From Streptomyces novaecaesareae (GTDB taxonomy: Bacteria > Actinomycetota > Actinomycetes > Streptomycetales > Streptomycetaceae): 64,000 bases of DNA. The notes beneath the pieces are model-generated. The model saw only the letters and a list, made by a program, of their open reading frames with translations. It was not told the DNA's origin and did no database searches. The stretch spans positions 1 through 64,000 of the forward strand of contig NZ_JNWQ01000024.1 of the NCBI RefSeq assembly GCF_000716875.1. The letters are read 5' to 3'. Below, piece after piece: positions 33,356 through 43,251 of this stretch (position 1 is its first letter; each line of letters opens with the position of its first letter). The translations under genes were made by a program, and so were the position numbers.

Positions 33356-33805
33356 ATGGCTGACCTGGAATTCGAGCGCCGGATGAATCCGTGGCTCTTC
33401 GACGGCAACGGCAACCTGACCGAAGAGGCGAAGAAGCAGTTCCCCGACCTGGCGGGAGCCAACAACGCCCCGGTCTCGCTGAACACGCCGGGCGGCGGCA
33501 AAACCGTCGCGGTGAATCCGGGAGTGCTCCAGCAGGCCGCACAGAACGCCTTCGCCCTGCGGGACGCCGTCAAGACCGAGTGCGGTCAGCCGGGGGACCA
33601 CGTCAACGCTGCGGCCGGCGCGCTCAAGGGCTGGGCCCTCGGCACGGTGCTCCCGGCGTTCTGGGGGACGTGGACCAGCCAGTCCAACGGCCTGCAGGGC
33701 ACCGTCGGCGACATCGGCACCAACCTCCAGACCACCGCCCAGGGCTACGCGCAGACCGAGAAGGACGTCCACGCCGGGTTCGCGCAGCCGAGCGCCAAGT
33801 CCTGA
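33356..33805 (+). CDS. Small WXG100-like putative type VII secretion substrate
   Basis: A 149-residue protein with no signal peptide. Predicted helices flank a Trp-Gly turn (AFWGTWTS, 101-108). The C-terminal helix carries Y131-AQT-E135, matching the YxxxD/E signal recognised by ESX/type VII systems. The start is ATG 33356 behind GGGGGA; an ATG two codons earlier is possible. It is first in a three-gene cassette with a larger WXG protein and a membrane protein. No EccC or other ESX core gene is in the window, so export would use machinery elsewhere. Function unknown; this reading is inference from layout and motif. Confidence 0.7.
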   Translation: MADLEFERRMNPWLFDGNGNLTEEAKKQFPDLAGANNAPVSLNTPGGGKTVAVNPGVLQQAAQNAFALRDAVKTECGQPGDHVNAAAGALKGWALGTVLPAFWGTWTSQSNGLQGTVGDIGTNLQTTAQGYAQTEKDVHAGFAQPSAKS

Positions 33806-33836
33806 CAACCGCGCGAGCAGGGAAGCAACGACGATC

Positions 33837-36116
33837 ATGGTGACGTTCAGTCAGCTCAAGCAGGTCGATCTCGGCAGCCTCGACTCGGCGGCGGGCGACT
33901 TCGAGAACCTGGTCCGCACGTGGGACCTCACCCAGCGGATGCAGAACGAGGTCATCGGCACCGTCCAGCAGTCCGGCTGGCACGGCGACACGGCCGGCCT
34001 CGCCACCGCCAAACTCACCTGGGCCCGCGACCAGATCCACGCCGCCTTCGAGGAGGCGTCGGCCATCGCCAAGACCCTCCGCGACGCCCACCACGAGCTC
34101 ACGGCCGCGAAGACGGACCTCGACACCGCCGTGCGGGACGCCACCACCGCCGGCCTCACCGTCGACGGCGAGGGCGCGGTGCACTGGCCCCCGCCCACGA
34201 CCCAGGAGGACAAGCGGGACGCCGAGTACGCCAAGAGCTGGCAGGCCAAGGCCGAGACCGCGGCCAAGGCCATCGGCGACGCCCTCGACCGCGCCACCGA
34301 GGCCGACCAGGACGCCTCCAGGGCCCTCGGCGACGACACCGGCAGCGACGGGACCGCGTTCAACGCCAACCCGGTCGGCGGCATCGCGGAGGAGGAGGCC
34401 AAGACCGCGACCTACATCATGAGCCTCGGCGGCCAAGCCTCCGACCAGCAGCTCAAGCACCTCCAGGACATCCTGGACCACCACAACCAGGACCCCCGGT
34501 TCGCCACCGCCTTCTACGGCGGCCAGGACCCGGCCGACTTCATGGCCAAGTACGGCGCCATGGCGCAGAGCGGGGACTACGCGAACAGCACGGCCCGCAG
34601 CGCCGCCATCAAGGGCATCCAGAAGGACCTCGGCCTCACCCTGGCCACCGCGACCGACACCAAGCAGCCGCTGCACGTCTCGGACGACTGGGAGACCAGG
34701 TTCCGCGCCGCGGGCGCCAAGCAGATCCCCGTCCCGCCGGGCGCCGACCCGGCGCACAGCCCGTACGGCTACCAGATCATGTCGAACCTGCTGCGCAACG
34801 GGAAGTACGACGCCCACTTCCTCAACCCGATCGCCGAGCACGTCACCCAGCTCACCGAGGAGAACCCCGGCCGCTGGCAGGCCGTGGCCTACAAGAACAG
34901 CTACCCGTTCGACGAACTGAAGTTCATCGGGCAGGTCGACAAGGACGGCCACGTCCAGGGCCTCAACCCGCTGTCCGGCATCCTGGACGCCTTCGGCCAC
35001 AGCCCCGAGGCGGCCACCAAGTTCTTCCACGACCCGACGACGACATACAACCCGGACGGCACCGTCAAGAGCACCGGCGGCGAGAACAACTACGTCAAGC
35101 TGTTCACCGCCGGCGGGGACAACTCGCTGCTCAACGACATGAGTTACCCGCTGCGCCCGATGGAGACCAAGCCCGACCCGGCCAACGTCCTGTCGCTCGG
35201 CCACGCCCTGGAGGCCGCCGCCACCGGCCGGGCCTGGGACGACACGACCGGCAAGTACCCGCCGCACACGGCGGAGATGAACGACGTGATGAGCAAGGTC
35301 GTCGACCGCTTCGGCACCGAGGACGGGCCGAACATGCTGCGCGGCGGGCCGCTCGCCAACCTCAACGGCAGCATCGGCAACATGGCCGCCAACCACATCG
35401 GCGACATCGAGAACGCCCTGGACGGGCCCGGCCCGAACAGCGGCGGCCCGAACGCGCGCCTGTCCGTGAACGGCGTCCCCGGCTCCCTCAACCACGACAA
35501 CACCGCCGTGCTGCTCTCCACGGTCGGCCGGAACACGGACGCGTACGCCACGATCGCCACCGCGCAGCAGGCGTACCAGTCGGCCCAGATCCAGCAGGTC
35601 ATGCTCCACCCGGAACTGCACCCGGACATGGCCACGGCGATCGAGAACGTGACCATGCCGGGCGGCCAGGTCGCCGGCCTGATCACCCACGCGATGTCGG
35701 ACGAGATCCAGCAGAACCACGCGATATCCGACAAGGCGATCAACGACGCGATCGACTCCAAGAAGGACATCGCCAAGACGGTCTGGGACAACAGCGGCGG
35801 CATCCTGGTGGACAAGATCCCCAAGGCCGGCAGCTTCATCAACGACCAGATCGGCGACATCATGACCCAGGTCGCCGACAGCTACCACGTGGACACCACC
35901 AACCAGGGCCGGGACGAGGCGCACAAGACCACCGGCGCGACGGTCCAAGGCTCGCAGCAGGCGGTCGTCAACGCCGTCGAGGACGCCGGCCGCCAGGCCG
36001 GACTCGATCAGAACCGGGTGGACGACCTGGCCACTCGCGCCAAGCAGACCATCACCCAGGGCTGGTCCGCCGGCCACAACCTCTACGACCCGACGATGGC
36101 CTCGAAGGTGGACTGA
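33837..36116 (+). CDS. Large WXG-N-terminal protein of unknown function (DUF6571-like)
   Basis: A 759-residue soluble, largely helical protein. The first 160 residues form long helices with an SGWHGDTAG turn (Trp48-x-Gly50), the WXG mark of type VII-associated proteins, and a coiled-coil-like AAK-rich stretch follows. The central part (IMSLGGQASDQQLKHLQDILDHHNQDPRF and after) resembles the actinobacterial DUF6571 group as I recall it. The C-terminal 150 residues contain NSGGILVDKIPKAGSF and a helical tail. No toxin domain, signal peptide or membrane segment is seen. It starts 31 bases after the small WXG gene and ends 3 bases before the membrane-protein gene, so the three are surely one operon. 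Confidence 0.75.
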   Translation: MVTFSQLKQVDLGSLDSAAGDFENLVRTWDLTQRMQNEVIGTVQQSGWHGDTAGLATAKLTWARDQIHAAFEEASAIAKTLRDAHHELTAAKTDLDTAVRDATTAGLTVDGEGAVHWPPPTTQEDKRDAEYAKSWQAKAETAAKAIGDALDRATEADQDASRALGDDTGSDGTAFNANPVGGIAEEEAKTATYIMSLGGQASDQQLKHLQDILDHHNQDPRFATAFYGGQDPADFMAKYGAMAQSGDYANSTARSAAIKGIQKDLGLTLATATDTKQPLHVSDDWETRFRAAGAKQIPVPPGADPAHSPYGYQIMSNLLRNGKYDAHFLNPIAEHVTQLTEENPGRWQAVAYKNSYPFDELKFIGQVDKDGHVQGLNPLSGILDAFGHSPEAATKFFHDPTTTYNPDGTVKSTGGENNYVKLFTAGGDNSLLNDMSYPLRPMETKPDPANVLSLGHALEAAATGRAWDDTTGKYPPHTAEMNDVMSKVVDRFGTEDGPNMLRGGPLANLNGSIGNMAANHIGDIENALDGPGPNSGGPNARLSVNGVPGSLNHDNTAVLLSTVGRNTDAYATIATAQQAYQSAQIQQVMLHPELHPDMATAIENVTMPGGQVAGLITHAMSDEIQQNHAISDKAINDAIDSKKDIAKTVWDNSGGILVDKIPKAGSFINDQIGDIMTQVADSYHVDTTNQGRDEAHKTTGATVQGSQQAVVNAVEDAGRQAGLDQNRVDDLATRAKQTITQGWSAGHNLYDPTMASKVD

Positions 36117-36119
36117 ACC

Positions 36120-36842
36120 ATGGTCGACATCGCACACACCACCCCGCGCTCGCCCGAGGACCCGCCGCCACCCGCGCGGTGGCGGCGGGCCCTGCCCTGG
36201 CTGGCGGGCGTCCTCGCCCTGGCCGTCGTCGTGGGCGGCGGGCTGTGGATCTGGAAGCCGTGGCGCTCGCAGGAACTCCCGCAGAGCGCGTGCTGGTCGG
36301 CGCTCTCCAAGGACGACCTGAAGCCGCTGGCCGGAAAGTACGGGAAGGTGACCCAGCAGGGCGCGGCGCGGATCCAGACGCCCGCCGAACCGGACGATCC
36401 CGCGAACCGCAGCACCACCTGCCTGCTCGACTGGTTCCCGGACGGGGGCGACGGCAGTCGCACTCTCCTCTCGGTGCTGGTCGCTCCCGCCTTGGACGGG
36501 ATCGAGGCCGACCGCACCAAGGAGTCCGCAGGGGGCCGCCCGGTCGCCGCACTGGACTTCGGCCCCGGCGCGGCGGGACTGGCCACCACCGAACCGAGTC
36601 GCCGCGTCCTGCTCTACGTGCGCTGCGACTTCAAGGCGCCCCCCGGTGGCAAGGCCGCGCAGTACTTCCGCATCGACGTCGGCGGCAACGCGATCGACGG
36701 CGCCTCGTCGGCCAAGGCCCGTCAGGCGCACGCCGACATCGCGTTGAAGATCGCGCGGGTCGCCGCCACGGAGTACCGGTGCACCAACCAGGTGCAACTG
36801 CCCGCCACCGCGCCCGCCGTCCCGGACCTCACCAAGAGCTGA
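36120..36842 (+). CDS. Single-pass membrane protein of the WXG cassette
   Basis: A 240-residue protein with a Pro-rich cytoplasmic N-terminus, one membrane helix (about 24-45, LPWLAGVLALAVVVGGGLWIW) and an extracytoplasmic domain. Four cysteines (SACWS, TTCLLDW, YVRCDF, YRCTN) could form two disulphides. The pattern recalls DUF3558-type lipoproteins, but there is no lipobox and family membership is unproven. It starts 3 bases after the large WXG gene, so it is co-translated and may be its membrane partner. A strong hairpin follows 30 bases after the stop. Confidence 0.7.
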   Translation: MVDIAHTTPRSPEDPPPPARWRRALPWLAGVLALAVVVGGGLWIWKPWRSQELPQSACWSALSKDDLKPLAGKYGKVTQQGAARIQTPAEPDDPANRSTTCLLDWFPDGGDGSRTLLSVLVAPALDGIEADRTKESAGGRPVAALDFGPGAAGLATTEPSRRVLLYVRCDFKAPPGGKAAQYFRIDVGGNAIDGASSAKARQAHADIALKIARVAATEYRCTNQVQLPATAPAVPDLTKS

Positions 36843-36872
36843 GCCGGCCGTCGCGCTCCTCCGAATGTCCGA

Positions 36873-36903
36873 CCGCCACCCCGGGCTTTGCCCGGGGTGG
36901 CGG
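36873..36903 (+). terminator. Terminator of the WXG cassette
   Basis: A perfect 14-bp stem (36873-36886 with 36890-36903) and a TTT loop. It ends only 20 bases before the GTG of the helicase gene, leaving little room for a separate leader. Confidence 0.75.
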
Positions 36904-36923
36904 CGAGCAGGCAAGATAGCCGG

Positions 36924-39434
36924 GTGACCCTCCTTGATCTGATGCCGAAGCCCGCCACGCCCGACGCGCTGTACGAGACGTTCGCCGCCTGGGCGGAGGA
37001 GCGCGGGATCACGCTGTACCCGGCGCAGGAGGAGGCGCTGATCGAGCTGGTCTCGGGGAACAACGTGATCCTGGCGACGCCGACCGGCTCGGGCAAGAGC
37101 CTGGTGGCCGCGGGCGCGCACTTCGCCGCGCTGGCGGAGGGGCAGCGGACCTTCTACACCGCGCCGATCAAGGCGCTGGTGTCGGAGAAGTTCTTCGACC
37201 TGGTCAAGATGTTCGGCACCGAGCAGGTCGGCATGATGACCGGCGACGCGAGCGTGAACCCGACCGCGCCGATCATCTGCTGCACCGCCGAGGTGCTGGC
37301 CCAGATCGCGCTGCGCGACGGGGCGCGGGCGGACATCGGCCAGGTGGTCATGGACGAGTTCCACTTCTACGCCGAGCCGGACCGCGGCTGGGCCTGGCAG
37401 GTCCCGCTGCTGGAGCTGCCGCAGGCCCAGTTCCTGCTGATGTCGGCGACGCTCGGCGACGTGCGCCGGTTCGAGGAGGACCTGACCCGCCGGACCGGCC
37501 GTCCGACGACCGTGGTGCGCAACGCGACCCGCCCGGTGCCGCTCTTCTACGACTACCGCCGCACCACGATGCACGACACGCTGGAGGAGCTGCTGACGAC
37601 CGGCCAGGCGCCGGTCTACGTCGTGCACTTCACCCAGAAGGAGGCGGTGGAGCGGGCGCAGTCGCTGATGAGCATCAACATGTGCTCGAAGGCGGAGAAG
37701 GAGGCCATCGCCGCCCTGATCGGCAACTTCCGCTTCACCACCAAGTTCGGCCGCAACCTGTCCCGTTTCGTGCGCCACGGCATCGGCGTGCACCACGCGG
37801 GCATGCTGCCGAAGTACCGCCGGCTGGTCGAACGCCTCGCCCAGGCGGGCCTGTTGAAGGTGATCTGCGGGACGGACACGCTCGGCGTGGGCGTCAACGT
37901 GCCGATCCGTACGGTGCTGTTCACGGCGCTGTCGAAGTACGACGGACAGCGCGTGCGCATCCTGCGTGCCCGCGAGTTCCACCAGATCGCCGGCCGGGCC
38001 GGCCGGGCCGGCTTCGACACCGTCGGCCAGGTGGTCGCGCAGGCGCCGGAGCACGTGATCGAGAACGACAAGGCGATCGCCAAGGCCGGGGACGACCCGA
38101 AGAAGAAGCGCAAGGTGGTGCGCAAGAAGGCGCCGGAGGGCTTCGTCGGCTGGACCGAGGAGACCTTCGAGCGGCTGATCGCCGCCGACCCGGAGCCGCT
38201 GGTCTCCCGGTTCAAGGTCAGCCACGCGATGCTGCTGTCGGTGATCGGCCGCCCGGGCAACGCCTTCGACGCGATGCGCAAGCTGCTCACCGACAACCAC
38301 GAGGACAAGGCCGCGCAGCGCCGGCACATCCGCACGGCCATCGCCATCTACCGTTCGCTGTTGGAGGGCGGCGTGGTGGAGCGGCTGCCGGAGCCGGACT
38401 CCGAGGGCCGTATCGTCCGGCTCACCCTGGACCTCCAGGAGAACTTCGCGCTCAACCAGCCGCTGTCCACCTTCGCGCTGGCCTCCTTCGAACTCCTCGA
38501 CCCGACCTCGCCCTCGTACGCGATGGACGTGATCTCCGTCGTCGAGGCGACCCTCGACGACCCGCGCCAGATCCTCGCCGCGCAGCAGAACAAGGCGCGC
38601 GGGGAGGCCGTCGGCGAGATGAAGCGCGACGGCATCGAGTACGAGGAGCGGATGGAGCGGCTCCAGGAGATCACCTACCCGAAGCCGCTGGAGGAACTGC
38701 TCACCCACGCCTACGAGGTGTACCAGCGGGCGCACCCGTGGATCGGCGACCACCAGCTGCAGCCGAAGTCGGTGGTCCGCGACCTGTACGAGCGGGCGAT
38801 GACCTTCTCGGACTACGTCGGCTTCTACGAGCTGGCCCGCACCGAGGGCATCGTGCTGCGCTACCTGGCCGGCGCGTTCAAGGCCCTGGAGCAGACCGTC
38901 CCCGAGGACGTGAAGACGGACGACCTCAAGGACGTCATCGCCTGGCTCGGCGAGCTGGTCCGCCAGGTCGACTCCAGCCTGCTGGACGAGTGGGAGCAGC
39001 TGGCCAACCCGACCGAGGCCGCCACCGCCGAGGTGACGCTGGAGGACAAGGCCGCGCCGGTCACCGCCAACGCGCGGGCCTTCCGGGTGCTGGTGCGCAA
39101 CGAGATGTTCCGCCGCGTGGAGCTGTGCGCGCTGGAGCAGTGGAACGTGCTCGGCGAACTGGACGGCGAGTACGGCTGGGACGCGGACCGCTGGGCGGAC
39201 GCCATGGACGGCTACTGGGACGAGTACGACGACCTCGGCACCGGCCCGGATGCGCGCGGCCCGAAGATGCTGATCATCGAGGAGGAGGACTCCGCCTGGA
39301 AGGTCCGGCAGATCTTCGACGACCCGGAGGGCGACCACGACTGGGGCATCAGCGCCGAGGTCGACCTGTACGGCTCGGACGAGGAGGGCCGGGCGGTGCT
39401 GCGGGTGACCGCGGTGGACCGGCTCGGCGGCTGA
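36924..39434 (+). CDS. DEAD/DEAH-box (DExH) helicase with DUF3516-type C-terminus
   Basis: An 836-residue ATP-dependent nucleic acid helicase. Motifs: Q-like YPAQEEAL; I, ATPTGSGKS; Ia, YTAPIKALVSEK; II, MDEFHFY (DExH type); III, MSATLGD; IV, VYVVHFTQKEAVE; V, GTDTLGVGVN; VI, QIAGRAGRAGFD. A basic KKKRKVVRKKAPE insert follows the helicase core. The C-terminal half is the actinobacterial DUF3516 region. The protein is related to Ski2/Mtr4-type helicases, suggesting RNA processing or turnover, though this is inferred. GTG at 36924 is the likely start. No clear ribosome site is seen, so a leaderless or weakly initiated mRNA is possible. Confidence 0.9.
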   Translation: MTLLDLMPKPATPDALYETFAAWAEERGITLYPAQEEALIELVSGNNVILATPTGSGKSLVAAGAHFAALAEGQRTFYTAPIKALVSEKFFDLVKMFGTEQVGMMTGDASVNPTAPIICCTAEVLAQIALRDGARADIGQVVMDEFHFYAEPDRGWAWQVPLLELPQAQFLLMSATLGDVRRFEEDLTRRTGRPTTVVRNATRPVPLFYDYRRTTMHDTLEELLTTGQAPVYVVHFTQKEAVERAQSLMSINMCSKAEKEAIAALIGNFRFTTKFGRNLSRFVRHGIGVHHAGMLPKYRRLVERLAQAGLLKVICGTDTLGVGVNVPIRTVLFTALSKYDGQRVRILRAREFHQIAGRAGRAGFDTVGQVVAQAPEHVIENDKAIAKAGDDPKKKRKVVRKKAPEGFVGWTEETFERLIAADPEPLVSRFKVSHAMLLSVIGRPGNAFDAMRKLLTDNHEDKAAQRRHIRTAIAIYRSLLEGGVVERLPEPDSEGRIVRLTLDLQENFALNQPLSTFALASFELLDPTSPSYAMDVISVVEATLDDPRQILAAQQNKARGEAVGEMKRDGIEYEERMERLQEITYPKPLEELLTHAYEVYQRAHPWIGDHQLQPKSVVRDLYERAMTFSDYVGFYELARTEGIVLRYLAGAFKALEQTVPEDVKTDDLKDVIAWLGELVRQVDSSLLDEWEQLANPTEAATAEVTLEDKAAPVTANARAFRVLVRNEMFRRVELCALEQWNVLGELDGEYGWDADRWADAMDGYWDEYDDLGTGPDARGPKMLIIEEEDSAWKVRQIFDDPEGDHDWGISAEVDLYGSDEEGRAVLRVTAVDRLGG

Positions 39435-39469
39435 CGGTTCGGACCCGACTGACGGTTCGTCAACTACCG

Positions 39470-39500
39470 CGAGGGGGCTCGGCGTTGCCGGGCCCCCTCG
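39470..39500. terminator. Terminator hairpin after the helicase gene
   Basis: CGAGGGGGCTCGG pairs with CCGGGCCCCCTCG over 13 positions with one T-G wobble and a 5-nt loop, 36 bases after the stop. It is placed between convergent genes. Confidence 0.75.
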
Positions 39501-39552
39501 GGCTTTCACGTTCGGGTGTTCACCTTCGGGCTTTCACCCTCGGGGTCTCACA
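39498..39552. repeat. Four imperfect 14-bp tandem repeats
   Basis: TCGGGCTTTCACGT, TCGGGTGTTCACCT, TCGGGCTTTCACCC and TCGGGGTCTCACA follow the terminator and run into the stop codon of the next gene. The last unit supplies its TGA (tca at 39548). Confidence 0.75.
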
Positions 39553-40405
39553 TCCAGACGAACGGCGAGCCGGCCGCGTAGGAGAGTGCGCGGGTGGCCT
39601 CGTCCAGCATCTGCTCGGTGGTGGGCGCCGTGGCGGTGGGCGCAGGGCCGGTCGCGGCGGGCGTTCCCGCACCGGTCGGGGCGGTGGCTGCCGGGCGGCC
39701 GTCTCCGGTCCGGGAGCTGGCGACCGTCACGTAGTGCCCGACCGCCTCGACCCGCGCCTCGCCGCCCGTCTTGGCGGCGCCGGCGGGCTGGGCGGGGGCG
39801 ATGGAGGTGTCCGCGAGCATGAAGGCGACCGAGCCGGGCTTGGCCCGCAGGGCGTCGGCGGCCTTGGCGGCGGAGGCCTGGTCGGGGAAGCGCAGCAGGG
39901 TGACGCTGCTGAGGACGGGGCGGTCCTGGCCGGTGAAGCTGACGGTCAGGTAGGCCTGACAGCCGGCGTCCTTCAACGGGTCCTGCGTGCGGTCCTGCAG
40001 CACTTCGGCGCAGTTCTCGCCCTGCCGGACGCCGTTGCGCCGGGCCTTGAAGGCGCCGACCTCGACCGGCCGCTGGGCGGGGAAGAAGTTGTCGACGTTG
40101 AGGCTCTCGGGGTCGGTGCGCGGCGGCGCGGAGCCCACCACCGGCGGCGTCTTGGCGGAGTCCTTGGTGGACGGGCCGAGCCCGGGTATGTAGTCGCCGG
40201 GCGTCGGGCGGGTGATGATCCATCCGCCGGCCGCGACCACGCCGACCATGACGATCCAGCCCGCCGCCCGGCGGCCCGTCAGCCGTCGGCCCCGCCTGCG
40301 GCCGGGGGCCGTCCCGCCGGTGTCGGCGCCCCCGCCGGTCCGCTGTCCTGCCTGGCCTTCCTGGCCCTCTCCCGGAGTCGGGGTGCGCTCCCCCTGCGTG
40401 GTCAT
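39548..40405 (-). CDS. Single-pass membrane protein, function unknown
   Basis: A 285-residue protein. A Gly/Arg/Thr-rich cytoplasmic tail (1-48) leads to one membrane helix (AAGWIVMVGVVAAGGWIIT) and an extracytoplasmic domain of about 210 residues with two Cys (ENCAEVL and AGCQAYL) that may pair. An Ala/Thr/Pro-rich stretch precedes the C-terminal YAAGSPFVWM. I do not recognise a named family. It is divergent from bioB across 248 bases. The ATG at 40405 was preferred over an upstream in-frame ATG because the extension has no membrane-protein character. Confidence 0.75.
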   Translation of the reverse strand: MTTQGERTPTPGEGQEGQAGQRTGGGADTGGTAPGRRRGRRLTGRRAAGWIVMVGVVAAGGWIITRPTPGDYIPGLGPSTKDSAKTPPVVGSAPPRTDPESLNVDNFFPAQRPVEVGAFKARRNGVRQGENCAEVLQDRTQDPLKDAGCQAYLTVSFTGQDRPVLSSVTLLRFPDQASAAKAADALRAKPGSVAFMLADTSIAPAQPAGAAKTGGEARVEAVGHYVTVASSRTGDGRPAATAPTGAGTPAATGPAPTATAPTTEQMLDEATRALSYAAGSPFVWM

Positions 40406-40653
40406 GGCGCAGATTCTAAGCACCGCCGGGGTGGCGTGGATCACGGGGTCGGGGGTTGTCGATCTTCCCCCCGCGTCCCCTCGGGCCGAGGACTTACCTA
40501 CCCGCCGGTAACCGCCTCCCCGGGCCGCCGTCAAGCGCGTGACCAGCGCCGACGCCGTGACCTTCGACACTGTGGCAATCGGCACATCCTCACACCGATC
40601 TTCTGGCGGGTTTGCTCTGGCGCCGCTCGATCACCAGCAGGCAGGATCAGCCC
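40406..40653. promoter_or_regulatory. Divergent promoter region, membrane protein / bioB
   Basis: A 248-base intergenic region that must hold the bioBAD promoter. The part nearest bioB is relatively AT-rich. A short inverted repeat ATCGG-N12-CCGAT (40580-40601 region) is the only operator-like element I see; no match to a known BirA or BioQ operator is claimed. Confidence 0.4.
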
Positions 40654-41907
40654 ATGGATCTGCTCGATACCCTCACGGCCAAGGGCCTGCGCGGCGAAGT
40701 CCCGACCCGCGAGGAGGCCCTGGCCGTCCTCGCCACCACCGACGACGAGCTGCTCGACGTGGTCGCCGCGGCCGGCAAGGTGCGCCGCCGCTGGTTCGGC
40801 CGCCGGGTCAAGCTCAACTACCTGGTGAACCTGAAGAGCGGGCTCTGCCCGGAGGACTGCTCGTACTGTTCGCAGCGGCTCGGGTCCAAGGCCGAGATCC
40901 TCAAGTACACCTGGCTCAAGCCGGACCAGGCCGCCGACGCGGCCCGCGCCGGCGTGGCCGGCGGCGCCAAACGGGTCTGCCTGGTGGCCAGCGGCCGCGG
41001 CCCGACGGACCGCGACATCGACCGGGTCACCGACACCATGGCCGCCATCAAGGAGGCCGACCCCGAGGTCGAGATCTGCGTCTGCCTCGGCCTGCTCTCC
41101 GACAACCAGGCGGAGCGGCTCAAGGCGGCCGGCGCCGACGCCTACAACCACAACCTCAACACCTCCGAGAACACCTACGGGACCATCACCAAGACCCACA
41201 CCTACGCGGACCGGGTGGACACCGTGCAGAAGGCGCACGGCGCGGGCCTGTCCGCCTGCTCCGGCCTGATCGCCGGCATGGGCGAGAGCGACGAGGACCT
41301 CGTCGACGTGGTGTTCGCGCTGCGCGAGCTGGGCTCGGACTCCGTCCCGGTCAACTTCCTGATCCCCTTCGAGGGCACCCCGCTCGCCAAGGAGTGGAAC
41401 CTCACCCCGCAGCGCTGCCTGCGCATCCTCGCGATGGTCCGCTTCGTCAACCCGGACACCGAGGTGCGGATCGCCGGCGGGCGCGAGGTGCACCTGCGCT
41501 CGATGCAGCCGCTCGGCCTGCACATCGCCAACTCCATCTTCCTCGGCGACTACCTGACCAGCGAGGGCCAGGCCGGCCAGGCCGACCTCGACATGATCAA
41601 GGACGCCGGCTTCGAGGTCGAGGGCGCCGGCGAGGCCACCCTGCCGCGCCACCGCTCCGACCTCGCCGAGGCCGCCCAGGCGGCTCAGGCCGCTCATGCC
41701 GGCGGCTGCGGCACCGCGGCCTCGGCCTGCGGCAGCGGCGGCGGCTGCGGGCCCTGCGGCGGGCACGCCCACCCGGAGGCGGCGCCGGTCGCGACGGCCG
41801 CGTCGGTCGGGGAGTCCGAGGCGTCCGAGGAGGGCGAGGAGCTGCGCAGCGACCTGGTCAAGGTCCGCCGCCGCGGCGCCGGCACCGAACTCGCCCCCAA
41901 CGCCTGA
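40654..41907 (+). CDS. bioB: Biotin synthase with Cys/His-rich C-terminal extension
   Basis: A 417-residue radical SAM enzyme inserting sulphur into dethiobiotin. The [4Fe-4S] cluster motif is CPEDCSYC, followed by conserved [46 protein letters not shown] and [16 protein letters not shown]. The Escherichia coli enzyme has about 346 residues. Here about 70 extra C-terminal residues include a Cys/Gly/His-rich segment ([20 protein letters not shown]) and an acidic tail. The extension could bind metal, iron or sulphur; this is speculation. Start at ATG 40654, and an upstream in-frame ATG at 40612 is less likely. It leads the bioBAD operon. Confidence 0.95.
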   Translation: MDLLDTLTAKGLRGEVPTREEALAVLATTDDELLDVVAAAGKVRRRWFGRRVKLNYLVNLKSGLCPEDCSYCSQRLGSKAEILKYTWLKPDQAADAARAGVAGGAKRVCLVASGRGPTDRDIDRVTDTMAAIKEADPEVEICVCLGLLSDNQAERLKAAGADAYNHNLNTSENTYGTITKTHTYADRVDTVQKAHGAGLSACSGLIAGMGESDEDLVDVVFALRELGSDSVPVNFLIPFEGTPLAKEWNLTPQRCLRILAMVRFVNPDTEVRIAGGREVHLRSMQPLGLHIANSIFLGDYLTSEGQAGQADLDMIKDAGFEVEGAGEATLPRHRSDLAEAAQAAQAAHAGGCGTAASACGSGGGCGPCGGHAHPEAAPVATAASVGESEASEEGEELRSDLVKVRRRGAGTELAPNA

Positions 41908-41946
41908 CACTTCGGCACGCTTCGGCACATCTCGGAGAGACTCACC

Positions 41947-43251
41947 ATGCCCCAGCTGTCCACGGACACGCTGCTCACCCTCGACCGCGCCCACGTCTGG
42001 CACCCGTACGGGCCGATGCCCGGCACCGTCACCCCGTACGTGGTCGAGTCCGCCTCGGGCGTCCGGCTGCGCCTGGCCGAGCCCGTCGCGGGCGGACAGC
42101 GCGAGCTGGTCGACGGGATGTCGTCCTGGTGGGCGGCGATCCACGGCTACCGGCACCCGGCGCTCGACGAGGCCGTGCGCGAGCAGCTGGGGCGGATGAG
42201 CCACGTGATGTTCGGCGGGCTCACCCACGAGCCCGCCGTCCGGCTGGCGGCCAGGCTGGTCGAGATCACCCCGGAGCCGCTGCAGCACGTCTTCCTCGCC
42301 GACTCGGGCTCCGTCTCGGTCGAGGTCGCGATGAAGATGTGCCTGCAGTACTGGCAGTCCACCGGACGGCCGCAGAAGCGCCGGCTGCTGACCTGGCGCG
42401 GCGGCTACCACGGCGACACCTTCCACCCGATGTCGGTCTGCGACCCCGACGGCGGGATGCACCACCTGTGGGGCGGGGTGCTGCCCGGGCAGCTCTTCGC
42501 GCCGCAGCCACCGGCCGGGTTCGACGCCCCGCTCGACGCCGAATACGCGGCGCAGTTCGAGGAGTTGATGGCCCGTCACGCCGGCGATCTGGCCGCCGTC
42601 ATCGTCGAACCGGTGGTCCAGGGCGCGGGCGGGATGCAGTTCCACTCCCCCGCGTACCTGCGGATGCTGCGCGAACTCTGCGACCGCTACGGCGTGTTGC
42701 TGGTCTTCGACGAGATCGCCACCGGATTCGGGCGCAGCGGCGCACTGTTCGCCGCCGACCACGCGGGCGTCTCACCGGACGTGATGTGCCTCGGCAAGGC
42801 CCTCACCGGCGGCTACCTGACCCTCGCCGCCGCGCTGTGCACCGGCGAGATCGCCGAGGGGATCAGCCGCGGCGAGATGCCGGTGCTCGCCCACGGGCCG
42901 ACGTTCATGGGCAACCCGCTGGCCTGCGCCGCCGCGAACGCCTCGCTGGACCTGCTGCTCGGACAGGACTGGGCGGTGGAGGTCAAGCGGATCGAGGGCG
43001 GTCTGCGCGACGGCCTCGCGGCCGCCGCGGGCCTGCCGGGCGTGCACGACGTACGGGTCCAAGGCGCCATCGGCGTCGTCCAGTTGGACCACCCGGTGAA
43101 CGTCCCGGCGGCGACCGAGGCCGCCGCCCGCGCGGGCGTCTGGCTGCGCCCCTTCCGGGACCTGATCTACACCATGCCCCCCTATGTGACGGAGGACCAG
43201 GACGTGGCGCGGATCGCCGCCGCCGTGACCGCCGCGGCGGTGGCGGGATGA
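41947..43251 (+). CDS. bioA: Adenosylmethionine-8-amino-7-oxononanoate aminotransferase
   Basis: A 434-residue class III PLP aminotransferase converting KAPA to DAPA with S-adenosylmethionine as amino donor. [10 protein letters not shown] at the N-terminus is a BioA hallmark. Others are [63 protein letters not shown] and the PLP lysine in [22 protein letters not shown] site precedes the ATG, 39 bases after bioB. It overlaps bioD by 4 bases (ATGA). Confidence 0.97.
   Translation: MPQLSTDTLLTLDRAHVWHPYGPMPGTVTPYVVESASGVRLRLAEPVAGGQRELVDGMSSWWAAIHGYRHPALDEAVREQLGRMSHVMFGGLTHEPAVRLAARLVEITPEPLQHVFLADSGSVSVEVAMKMCLQYWQSTGRPQKRRLLTWRGGYHGDTFHPMSVCDPDGGMHHLWGGVLPGQLFAPQPPAGFDAPLDAEYAAQFEELMARHAGDLAAVIVEPVVQGAGGMQFHSPAYLRMLRELCDRYGVLLVFDEIATGFGRSGALFAADHAGVSPDVMCLGKALTGGYLTLAAALCTGEIAEGISRGEMPVLAHGPTFMGNPLACAAANASLDLLLGQDWAVEVKRIEGGLRDGLAAAAGLPGVHDVRVQGAIGVVQLDHPVNVPAATEAAARAGVWLRPFRDLIYTMPPYVTEDQDVARIAAAVTAAAVAG

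Noticed and set aside
33624-39509. A minus-strand open frame of nearly 2000 codons opposite the WXG cassette and helicase
   Set aside because: It is antiparallel to two well-supported coding regions, is rich in Gly/Val/Arg/Leu with no domain, and arises because GC-biased third positions suppress stops on the other strand.
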